DNA of 64,000 nt, taken from contig NZ_LMPT01000003.1 in NCBI RefSeq assembly GCF_001424425.1, forward strand, positions 119,260 through 183,259, in the 5' to 3' direction. Within the stretch, counting starts at the first letter, position 1; every line of letters begins with the position of its first letter. The translations under genes were made by a program, and so were the position numbers. The notes under the pieces were generated by a model that saw nothing but the letters and a program-made list of their open reading frames with translations, made no database searches and was not told the DNA's origin. Below, piece by piece: positions 42,337-49,388 of the stretch. The DNA is from Acidovorax sp. Leaf191. Lineage in GTDB: Bacteria > Pseudomonadota > Gammaproteobacteria > Burkholderiales > Burkholderiaceae_C.

Positions 42337-43281
42337 ATGACCACGATGGCTGATCTGGCGGCGGGCTTCATCGACGACCGCCGCGTGCGCTACCTGTACG
42401 AGGCGTCGGTCTCCGGTTCGGTCCGGGCTGCGGCCGACAAGATGGACATGAACCCGTCGGTGGTCAGCCGGCAGATCGCGCAGCTGGAGGCCGAACTGGC
42501 GGTCACGCTGATCGAGCGCCTGGGCCGTGGCGTGCGACCCACCGAGGCCGGGCAGATGGTGTGCGACTACTACCGCCAGCATCGGGCGCATCAGGACGAC
42601 CTGATCGTCAAGCTGCAGGAACTGCGCGGACTTGCGCGCGGACACATCGACCTGGTGCTGGGGGAAGGCTTCGTCAGCGACCTCATGGACGAGCCGCTGC
42701 AGGACTTCTGGCGGCGCCATCCGCGCCTGACGGTCAACCTCAGCCTGGCCGGCACCAACGACGTTCTGCGCCGCGTCAGCGAGGATGCTGCACACATCGG
42801 GCTGGTCTACAACCCGCCACCCACGCCAGGCATCCGCTCGCGCGCGGCGGTGCGCCAGCCGATGTGCGCCATCGTGGTGCCGGACCATCCACTGACCCGG
42901 CTGCAGCGCCAGCCCCTTTTCAAGCAGCTGGCAGAGCATCCGCTGGCCCTGATGCACGGCTCTTACGGCACGCGCCAGATCGTGGCGCTGGCAGAGCAGA
43001 TGGAAACGCTGAGGCTGGTGCCAAAGCTCACCACCGATTCGATCTCGGTGGTCAAGCATTTCTGCAAGGCGCAACTGGGGGTGGGGCTGCTGCCTGCCTT
43101 CGCCGTGTCGCAGGAAACGCAGGCCGGCGACCTGGTGGCCATTCCGATCGATCAGGCGGTGCTGGCCAGCGCCGAAGCCCACATCATCACGCGGCTGGGT
43201 CGCAGCCTGCCGGCCGCCGCCAACCAGCTGCTGCTGCAGCTCATTGCCACCATGCGGGCCTTTCGCAAGACCAGGACCTGA
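42337..43281 (+). CDS. LysR-family regulator of the dehydrogenase cluster
   Basis: 314 residues from ATG 42337; the frame is open much further 5' but that is antisense to the dehydrogenases. The winged helix-turn-helix is 'ASVSGSVRAAADKMDMNPSV' followed by SRQIAQLEAELAVTLIER, and the effector-binding domain includes 'HIDLVLGEGFVSDLMDEPLQ' and 'FCKAQLGVGLLPAF'. It is divergent from the oxidoreductase-aldehyde dehydrogenase operon, so it most likely regulates that operon and itself through the motif at 42302-42329. Confidence 0.92.
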   Translation: MTTMADLAAGFIDDRRVRYLYEASVSGSVRAAADKMDMNPSVVSRQIAQLEAELAVTLIERLGRGVRPTEAGQMVCDYYRQHRAHQDDLIVKLQELRGLARGHIDLVLGEGFVSDLMDEPLQDFWRRHPRLTVNLSLAGTNDVLRRVSEDAAHIGLVYNPPPTPGIRSRAAVRQPMCAIVVPDHPLTRLQRQPLFKQLAEHPLALMHGSYGTRQIVALAEQMETLRLVPKLTTDSISVVKHFCKAQLGVGLLPAFAVSQETQAGDLVAIPIDQAVLASAEAHIITRLGRSLPAAANQLLLQLIATMRAFRKTRT

Positions 43282-43360
43282 GCGCCGGCTGCGCAGCGCC
43301 GGGAGGCAGAGCGATCAGGCCCGATCCGTGCCACCGACCCACCTGCGGCAGCGATGCGGT

Positions 43361-44725
43361 TCAGCCTCCGAAGTACTGGGCGATGACAGCCCCTGCCAGG
43401 AAGGCACCTGCTGTGGCGATCAGCGAAGTGACCACGATGCGCCAGCCCAGGGCCCTGAGCACCGGCAGGTCCTTGGCCAGCGAGAGGCCGGCATAGGCCA
43501 GCACCGGGGTCACCACGGTCAGCAGGTTGACCTTTTCCACCATTGGATTGACCAGCGGGGCCAGGGGAGACACCGGTACGCTGACCAGCACGCCCATGAT
43601 GGACACCCAGATGATGGCCGGGATGCGCAAGCGCGGTGCGAGCCGCGACATCACCAGACCCGCCAGCGCACAGGCCACGAGCACCAGCATGCCCGGCAGG
43701 GCGAGCACCAGGGACTTGCCGCCGGTGAACTGATTGCCCACCAGCGCGATCGCCGCCGTGCCCACGACCGCTGCCAGCATGCCGCCCCACGGCAGGCGCG
43801 CCTGCTGGTGCATCTCGCCCATGGCCTCGCGCATTGCGGCGTCGTGCTCGACGATGATGGCCTTGCGATTCTTGCCGAGGATGGGCTCCAGACGCGCGTA
43901 CAGCCAGTTGGCCATGGGCAGGGAGAACACGACCAGTATGTAGGTGCCGACGACGGTGGTGATGAGATTGCTCGCGGCGGCCAAGGCGGCGATGGTGTCC
44001 TTCTCGGCCGGGTACTGGACCGAGATCGCACCGACGGCCGCCGCCGTCATGCTGCCCGAGCCAATGCCCGCCGCCATGCCCAGAGCCTCGGGGCTGAAGA
44101 TGCCCGTGTGCGCCACCATGCTCGCGAAGAATGCCATGAAGGCCGCGCCGATGACCGAGCCCGTCACATACTCGGCCAGGACGCCGCGGCCCTCCGCCGA
44201 GTTCATGCCGTAGCGCTCGGCGATCAGCGCGACACCGGGTTCGCGACCCACGGAGAACGTGGCGCCGATGGCCTCGCGCTTGATCCCCAGCAAGAGCGCC
44301 ACGGGCAGCGCCAGCACGATGGTGCCCAGGAAGTTGCCCGCCTCCTGCAGCAGCAGGACCGGGCCTGCGGCGATCACCTTCTGCAGGTTGATGCCCACCG
44401 TGAAACCCAGCTTGGCGATGAACAGCATGATGCCGATCTGCACGAAGTCCGACGCGATGGTCTGCGTGCGGATGTATTCGCGCCCCGACGCATCCGCCCT
44501 TTTCATGGCGATGCTGCACAGAACGCAGGCGAGCAGCGCCCACAGGAACGGAAACAGCGTTACCTTCGTGAAGCCGACCGGGAACGTGGCGGTGCCAGCC
44601 CATTCCGACGCGATGGTCAGCACACCGGCGATCCCCAGCACCAGGGCAATCTGATGGACTTTCAGGGATCGCACCGGGCTGGCCTCAGGTGCCGTCGCAG
44701 GGGAAGAAGGGGAAATGGTGGACAT
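43361..44725 (-). CDS. DUF3100 membrane protein, putative transporter
   Basis: 454 residues from ATG 44725 (MSTISPSS) with GAGG upstream. About 11-12 hydrophobic segments, for example 'IALVLGIAGVLTIASEW', 'NFLGTIVLALPVALLLGI' and 'MLAAVVGTAAIALVGNQF', with a central hydrophilic loop ('GKNRKAIIVEHDAAMREAMG'). This is the DUF3100 family, whose substrate is unknown. It is convergent with the LysR gene but carries a second copy of that gene's operator-like motif 112 bases upstream, pointing to joint control with the dehydrogenases. Confidence 0.82.
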   Translation of the reverse strand: MSTISPSSPATAPEASPVRSLKVHQIALVLGIAGVLTIASEWAGTATFPVGFTKVTLFPFLWALLACVLCSIAMKRADASGREYIRTQTIASDFVQIGIMLFIAKLGFTVGINLQKVIAAGPVLLLQEAGNFLGTIVLALPVALLLGIKREAIGATFSVGREPGVALIAERYGMNSAEGRGVLAEYVTGSVIGAAFMAFFASMVAHTGIFSPEALGMAAGIGSGSMTAAAVGAISVQYPAEKDTIAALAAASNLITTVVGTYILVVFSLPMANWLYARLEPILGKNRKAIIVEHDAAMREAMGEMHQQARLPWGGMLAAVVGTAAIALVGNQFTGGKSLVLALPGMLVLVACALAGLVMSRLAPRLRIPAIIWVSIMGVLVSVPVSPLAPLVNPMVEKVNLLTVVTPVLAYAGLSLAKDLPVLRALGWRIVVTSLIATAGAFLAGAVIAQYFGG

Positions 44726-44836
44726 GTGGGCCTCTGGCTTGGGTTGACGACGTCCGGCGCTCCCGTTGTGGCTCGGCCGATCCGTTCGTGCAGGCAAGAT
44801 TCTTTGAATTGCCCTGGTGTTGCAATGTCACCCTCG

Positions 44837-44864
44837 GTAGATTTGCGTTGACTACCGAGCAACA
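44837..44864. promoter_or_regulatory. LysR operator-like motif, copy 2
   Basis: GTAG (44837-44840), 11 bases, CTAC (44852-44855), with GTTGACTACCGAGCAAC at 44847-44863. It matches copy 1 at 23 of 28 positions. Here the outer dyad is longer: CTCGGTAG (44833... via 44840) against CTACCGAG (44852-44859). It lies upstream of the DUF3100 gene. Confidence 0.65.
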
Positions 44865-44911
44865 CCCAATCGCGCCGCACAGGCCATGGCCGACAGGGCC
44901 GCGTGCGCCCA

Positions 44912-44936
44912 CAAAAAAGCCGCCCGAAGGCGGCCT
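44912..44936 (-). terminator. Terminator of the second Bug gene
   Basis: GCCGCC (44919-44924) pairs with GGCGGC (44929-44934) around the loop CGAA; on the minus strand TTTTTTG follows. It ends the Bug transcript before the DUF3100 promoter region. Confidence 0.82.
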
Positions 44937-44969
44937 GGAAACGGTGGTGCGGAAGCACCGGGCCCGGTT

Positions 44970-45935
44970 TCACTCCAGCGTCAGCTTCTGCTTGACGACC
45001 ACTTCCTTGTACACGGCAAACTCGGCCTTGATCTGCTCGGCAAACTGCTCGGGCGTGTTGCCCAGCACGATGGATCCGGTCTCTTCGATGCGCTTTTTCA
45101 CGGCCGGATCTTCCAGCGCCTTGCGCACGCCGGCGTTGATCTTGTCCACGATGTCCTTGGGCAGGCCCTTGGGGCCGACGATGCCGTAGTAGGCCATGCG
45201 GTTCACAGGCTCCAGGCCCAGTTCCTTGAACGTGGGCACGTTGGGCAGGGCTGCCACGCGCTGGGGTGCGGCCACCACGATGGGCACCAGGCGGTTGTCC
45301 TTGATGAACGGCAGGGCCGAGGGCAGGTTGTCGAAGATCATCGGCACCTGGCCGGCCACGGTGTCGTTCAGCGCGGGGCCCGCACCACGGTAGGGGATGT
45401 GCGTGACGAAGGTGTTCGACAGGCTCTTGTACAGCTCCATCTGCAGGTGGCCGATGCCGCCCGTGCCCGACGACGAGTACGAATACTTGCCCGGCGACTT
45501 CTTGAGTTCCGCCACGAAGGCCTTGTAGTCCTTGGCGGGGAAGTTGGGGTTCACCGCGATGATGTTGGGCGTGGCCGCGATGTTGATGACGGGCGTGAAG
45601 TCCGTCAGCGGGTTGTACGGCGTCTTGGGGTTGATGGCGGGGTTGGCCGCCGTGGTCGACACGGTGGCGATGCCCAGCGTGTAGCCGTCCGGTGCCGAGC
45701 GGGCGGTTTCCGACGCGCCCACGATGCCGCCGCCACCGGCCTTGTTCTCCACGATCACGCTCTGGCCCAGGGCGCGGCCCAGGGGGTCGGCGATCACGCG
45801 CGCAATGATGTCGGTGGTGCCGCCGGGTGCAAACGGCACCTGCAGCTTGATCACCTTGTTGGGGTAGCCCTGGGCGGCGGCCGATCCGGCGGCCGCGGCC
45901 AGTACAGTCAGAGCAAGCCATTGACGACGATGCAT
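44970..45935 (-). CDS. Tripartite tricarboxylate transporter (Bug-type) solute-binding protein
   Basis: 321 residues from ATG 45935 ([20 protein letters not shown]), a signal peptide cleaved near AAA-QG. Bug features: '[20 protein letters not shown]', '[20 protein letters not shown]', '[12 protein letters not shown]' and '[20 protein letters not shown]'. It binds a carboxylate in the periplasm. Its position next to DUF3100 and the dehydrogenases suggests it could capture the substrate of that cluster, but it has its own terminator and no copy of the shared operator motif was seen ahead of it. Confidence 0.92.
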   Translation of the reverse strand: MHRRQWLALTVLAAAAGSAAAQGYPNKVIKLQVPFAPGGTTDIIARVIADPLGRALGQSVIVENKAGGGGIVGASETARSAPDGYTLGIATVSTTAANPAINPKTPYNPLTDFTPVINIAATPNIIAVNPNFPAKDYKAFVAELKKSPGKYSYSSSGTGGIGHLQMELYKSLSNTFVTHIPYRGAGPALNDTVAGQVPMIFDNLPSALPFIKDNRLVPIVVAAPQRVAALPNVPTFKELGLEPVNRMAYYGIVGPKGLPKDIVDKINAGVRKALEDPAVKKRIEETGSIVLGNTPEQFAEQIKAEFAVYKEVVVKQKLTLE

Positions 45936-46066
45936 TCGAGTTCTCCTTCGTGCGGGGGTACAGACAGACAGCGCCGATGGTATGCGCAATGCACGCTGCG
46001 GCAGCCTGCGGATTCCACATAAGGGCTAACCCCAGGTTCTTGCCCGGCATCAAGTATTCTCAGGCG

Positions 46067-46972
46067 GTGAACTACGCCCAGCTCCTGCTCCCCGACTTCT
46101 CCCTCATCCTGTGCGGCTACCTCATCTGCCGGTACACCGCGCTGAACCGGTCGGTGTGGCAGCCCGTGGAGAGCCTGGTGTACTACCTGCTCTTTCCGGT
46201 GCTGCTGTTCCAGTCCATCGTCAAGAGCCCGGTGGACATCGGCGCCGCCTCGGGGCTGATCGCGGCGGGGCTGTTGTCGGGGCTGATCGGCATTGCGCTC
46301 GCCTACAGCCTGCCGCACTGGCCCTGGGTCGGCAAGCGCATCGATGTGCGCGACCATGCGGCCAGCGCGCAGGTGGCGTTTCGCTTCAACTCCTTCATTG
46401 GCCTGGCGATTGCCGAGCGCCTGGCGGGCACCGAGGGGCTGCTCATGATCGCCGTGCTGATCGGCGTGTGCGTGCCGCTGTTCAACGTGGCCGCCGTGTG
46501 GCCCATGGCGCGCAATGGCAAGCACAGCTTCGTGCGCGAACTGGCGCGCAACCCGCTCATCGTGGCCACGCTGTCGGGGCTGGTGGCCAACCTGCTCGGT
46601 TTTCAGATTCCCGATTGGGCGGCGCCCACCGTGGGCCGCATCAGCGCGACGTCGCTGGCGCTGGGGCTCATGGCCGCGGGCGCGGGGCTGGAGTTCGGCC
46701 TGCTCACCCGGGGCAAAACGCTCAGCGTGGCCGTGCTGTCCATCCGCCACCTGGTGCAACCATTGATCGCCTTCGGCATGGCGCGCCTGTTCGGGCTGAA
46801 CCCGGTGCAGACCACGATGCTGCTGGCGTTCTCGGCCCTGCCCACGGCCTCCACCTGCTATGTGCTGGCCGCCCGCATGGGCTACAACGGGCCGTATGTG
46901 GCCGGCCTGGTGACGATGTCCACCTTGCTCGGCATGGTGAGCCTGCCGTTTGCCCTGGGGTTCCTGCGATGA
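46067..46972 (+). CDS. AEC (auxin efflux carrier) family transporter
   Basis: 301 residues from GTG 46067 (read as MNYAQLLLPDFSLILCGYLI); longer starts would add a non-conserved leader. About ten membrane helices in two five-helix halves, with 'LLFPVLLFQSIVKSP' in the first half and 'LLAFSALPTASTCYVLAARM' in the second, both typical of AEC carriers. Such proteins move organic acids such as malate or malonate. Its stop overlaps the start of the SGNH hydrolase gene (ATGA). Confidence 0.88.
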   Translation: MNYAQLLLPDFSLILCGYLICRYTALNRSVWQPVESLVYYLLFPVLLFQSIVKSPVDIGAASGLIAAGLLSGLIGIALAYSLPHWPWVGKRIDVRDHAASAQVAFRFNSFIGLAIAERLAGTEGLLMIAVLIGVCVPLFNVAAVWPMARNGKHSFVRELARNPLIVATLSGLVANLLGFQIPDWAAPTVGRISATSLALGLMAAGAGLEFGLLTRGKTLSVAVLSIRHLVQPLIAFGMARLFGLNPVQTTMLLAFSALPTASTCYVLAARMGYNGPYVAGLVTMSTLLGMVSLPFALGFLR

Positions 46973-47670
46973 CCGACGCCTGCCTTGCCAGACCTGCCGC
47001 ACCCGGCACTGCTGCCACTTGCGCTCTGGCGCGCCGCCGCGCGCTGATGGCGGGCTTGGCCCTGCTCGCTGCTGCGCCCCTGGCGGCCTGCGGCCGCAAG
47101 GCCCCGCGCGGCCAGGTGGTGCCGCCCGATGCCACCGTGCTGGCGCTGGGCGACTCGCTGACCTCCGGCGTGGGCGCATCGGCCGATACGGCCTACCCCG
47201 CCGTGCTGCAGCGCCTGACGGGCTGGAAGGTGGTCAACGGCGGCGTGTCGGGCGACACCTCGGCCCAGGCGCTGGAGCGCCTGCCCGCGCTGCTGCAAAA
47301 ACACCAGCCAGCGCTCGTGATCGTGAGCATCGGCGGCAACGACTTCCTGCGCCGCCAGAGCGCCACCGCCACCCGCACCCACATCCGCAGCATCTGCACG
47401 CAGGCCCGCGCCAGCGGCGCCCAGGTGGTGCTGGTGGCCGTGCCCGAGCTGACGTTTCTGGCGGCGTCGGCCGGCCTGCTGAGCGACCATGCGATGTACG
47501 AAGAGATTGCCAGCGACCTGAAGATCCCCCTGCACAGCAAGGGCTGGTCCACGGTGCTGGCCGACGCGAGCCTGCGGTCCGACCAGATCCACGCCAACGC
47601 GACAGGCTACGAGCGGTTCGCGCAGGGGCTGGTGGAGACGCTCAAAAGCACGGGGCTGCTGGTGCGTTGA
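46969..47670 (+). CDS. SGNH/GDSL-type esterase (arylesterase/TesA-like lysophospholipase)
   Basis: 233 residues. A lipoprotein-like signal ends in LAAC (Cys41; if translation starts at Met27 the signal has a more usual length). The four SGNH blocks are present: 'LALGDSLTSGVGAS' (Ser63), 'VVNGGVSGDTSAQ', 'IVSIGGNDFLRR' and 'SDQIHANATGYERF' (Asp-x-x-His). It probably hydrolyses small acyl esters or lysophospholipids in the periplasm. Its start overlaps the AEC gene. Confidence 0.9.
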   Translation: MTDACLARPAAPGTAATCALARRRALMAGLALLAAAPLAACGRKAPRGQVVPPDATVLALGDSLTSGVGASADTAYPAVLQRLTGWKVVNGGVSGDTSAQALERLPALLQKHQPALVIVSIGGNDFLRRQSATATRTHIRSICTQARASGAQVVLVAVPELTFLAASAGLLSDHAMYEEIASDLKIPLHSKGWSTVLADASLRSDQIHANATGYERFAQGLVETLKSTGLLVR

Positions 47671-47691
47671 TGCGCTGATGCGCTGATGCGC
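47668..47691. repeat. Three tandem TGATGCGC units at the SGNH stop codon
   Basis: Three exact 8-base units in a row. The first begins with the TGA stop codon (47668-47670) of the SGNH gene. Because the unit is not a multiple of three, the three TGAs fall in all three frames. Confidence 0.8.
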
Positions 47692-47693
47692 CA

Positions 47694-47755
47694 ACTATCA
47701 TTTTGATAGCTGCTAGCGCACGCCCATCAAGCGGCAGAGGCCATTTTCATTCAAA
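47694..47755 (+). repeat. Dispersed repeat, reference full-length copy
   Basis: First stem-loop CTATCATTTTGATAG, then CTGCTAGCGC, then CCATCAAGCGGCAGAGGCC and the tail ATTTTCATTCAAA. It fills the space between the convergent SGNH and queG genes and runs over the queG end: the queG stop (TGA, complement 47747-47749) and its last two codons come from the repeat tail. Confidence 0.82.
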
Positions 47756-48868
47756 CTCCCGACCCAGCGCCCACGCCACGTGCTCGCGCACCAGGGCGCT
47801 TTCATGGTCCGCCCGCGACTGCAGCGCCACCCGCAAGGCGCCATCCCCCGTGGCCCTGAGCGCATTGCCCAGCGCCACCGCCACGTTGCGCAGCCAGCGT
47901 TCGTGCCCGATGCGCCGGATGGGCCCGCCCTCGGTCATGCGCAAAAAGGTGGGCTCATCCCACGCGAACAAATGCACCAGCTGCTGGCCCGACAGCCCCT
48001 GGCGCTCGTCGAAGTCGGGCAGCCGGCTGACCTGCGCGAACTTGTTCCAGGGGCAGATGAGCTGGCAGTCGTCGCAGCCATAGATGCGGTTGCCCAGCAG
48101 AGGCCGCAGCTCCAGCGGTATGGCCCCCGCATGCTCGATGGTGAGGTACGAGATGCAGCGCCGCGCATCGATGCGGTGCGGCGCGATGATGGCCTGCGTG
48201 GGGCACACGTCGATGCAGGCACTGCAGCTGCCGCAGTGCGCGGTGACGGGCGCGCTCTCGGGCAGCGCCATGTCGACATAGATCTCGCCCAGGAAGAACA
48301 TCGACCCCGCCTCGCGGTTGAGCACCAGCGTGTGCTTGCCGCGCCAGCCCTGCCCGCTGCGCGCGGCCAGCTCGGCCTCCAGCACCGGGGCCGAGTCGGT
48401 GAACACGCGGTGGCCGAACGGGCCGATGGCCTCGGCGATGCGGTCGCTCAGCTTCTGAAGACGTGCGCGCAGCACCTTGTGGTAGTCACGCCCCCGGGCA
48501 TAGACAGAGACGATGCCCTCGTGCGGCCGGGTCAGCCGTGCCAGCTCGTGGGCCTGCCAGGCGGGCCCCGCGCCTTGGCTGCCTTCTTCCGCCGAACCCT
48601 GGCCCGCCGCCTGCCCGGTGTCCCGCGGCAAATAATCCATGCGCGCCGTGATCACGCTCACCGTCCCGGGCACCAGCTCGGACGGGCGCGCGCGTTTGAG
48701 GCCGTGCGATGCCATGTAATGCATCTCGCCATGGAACCCCTGCGCCAGCCAGGCCGAAAGACCGGGCTCTGCAGCGGACAAGTCCACCCCCGCCACGCCG
48801 ATTTGGGAAAATCCCAGCTCGCGGGCCCACTCCTGCATTTGAGGAACGAGTTGACTGTTGCACCACAT
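47747..48868 (-). CDS. queG: Epoxyqueuosine reductase
   Basis: 373 residues starting MWCNSQLVPQMQEWARELGF. Cobalamin-binding N-terminal part with 'FSQIGVAGVDLSAAEPGL'; two [4Fe-4S] sites in 'CGSCSACIDVCPTQAI' and 'CDDCQLICPWNKF'. It carries out the last step of queuosine formation in tRNA. An approximately 30-residue Gly/Ala/Gln-rich insert follows 'TARMDYLPRDTG'. The start overlaps the divergent tsaE start by 18 bases; Met at 48838 would remove the overlap but would drop family-conserved residues. Confidence 0.93.
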   Translation of the reverse strand: MWCNSQLVPQMQEWARELGFSQIGVAGVDLSAAEPGLSAWLAQGFHGEMHYMASHGLKRARPSELVPGTVSVITARMDYLPRDTGQAAGQGSAEEGSQGAGPAWQAHELARLTRPHEGIVSVYARGRDYHKVLRARLQKLSDRIAEAIGPFGHRVFTDSAPVLEAELAARSGQGWRGKHTLVLNREAGSMFFLGEIYVDMALPESAPVTAHCGSCSACIDVCPTQAIIAPHRIDARRCISYLTIEHAGAIPLELRPLLGNRIYGCDDCQLICPWNKFAQVSRLPDFDERQGLSGQQLVHLFAWDEPTFLRMTEGGPIRRIGHERWLRNVAVALGNALRATGDGALRVALQSRADHESALVREHVAWALGREFE

Positions 48869-49384
48869 ACCGGCCAGATTGTAGAAAGCGGCACGCCCGG
48901 CGCCGCCGAACCCGCCCGCCATTTCACCTGGCACAGCGAGGACGTCACCGCCGCCTTCGCCCGCCGCCTCGCCGCGCAGCCCCTCCTCGCCAACGCGTTT
49001 GTCACACTGCACGGCGACCTGGGCGCCGGCAAGACCACCCTGGTGCGCCACCTGCTGCGCGCCCTGGGCGTCGAGGGCCGCATCAAGAGCCCGACCTACG
49101 CCGTGGTGGAGCCGCACGAGGCGCCGGGCCTTGCGCCGCATGCGACCACGGTCTGGCACTTCGACTTCTACCGCTTCGACGACCCGCGCGAGTGGGAAGA
49201 CGCCGGATTCAGGGACATTTTTGCCAACCCGGGCCTCAAGGTGGCAGAATGGCCAGAAAAGGCTGCAGCGCTGACCCCGCCTGCAGACCTTGCTATACAC
49301 ATTGAAGCAATTGACGACACCGAAAGGACCGTCACGGTGCACGCCCACACGGCCCACGGCCTCCACCTGCTGCAAGGACTCTGA
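48851..49384 (+). CDS. tsaE: tRNA threonylcarbamoyladenosine biosynthesis ATPase TsaE
   Basis: 177 residues if started at TTG 48851, which has AGGA 7 bases upstream; no in-frame ATG exists at a sensible place. The P-loop is 'LHGDLGAGKTTLVRHLLRAL', followed by 'IKSPTYAVVEPHEA', 'VWHFDFYRFDDPREWEDAG' and 'KVAEWPEKAA', all standard TsaE blocks. It drives the TsaBDE cycle for t6A37 on ANN-decoding tRNAs. The amidase gene starts 4 bases after its stop, the frequent tsaE-amiC order. Confidence 0.92.
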   Translation: MTVAPHTGQIVESGTPGAAEPARHFTWHSEDVTAAFARRLAAQPLLANAFVTLHGDLGAGKTTLVRHLLRALGVEGRIKSPTYAVVEPHEAPGLAPHATTVWHFDFYRFDDPREWEDAGFRDIFANPGLKVAEWPEKAAALTPPADLAIHIEAIDDTERTVTVHAHTAHGLHLLQGL

Positions 49385-49388
49385 ACGA

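Noticed and set aside
47668-47691. Tandem TGATGCGC units as a mini-CRISPR
   Set aside because: The units are 8 bases with no spacers and there are no cas genes in the window.
49290-49315. GCTATACACATTGAAGC inside tsaE as another repeat copy
   Set aside because: It lacks the GCTGCTAGCGC block and the second stem; the match is too short to claim.
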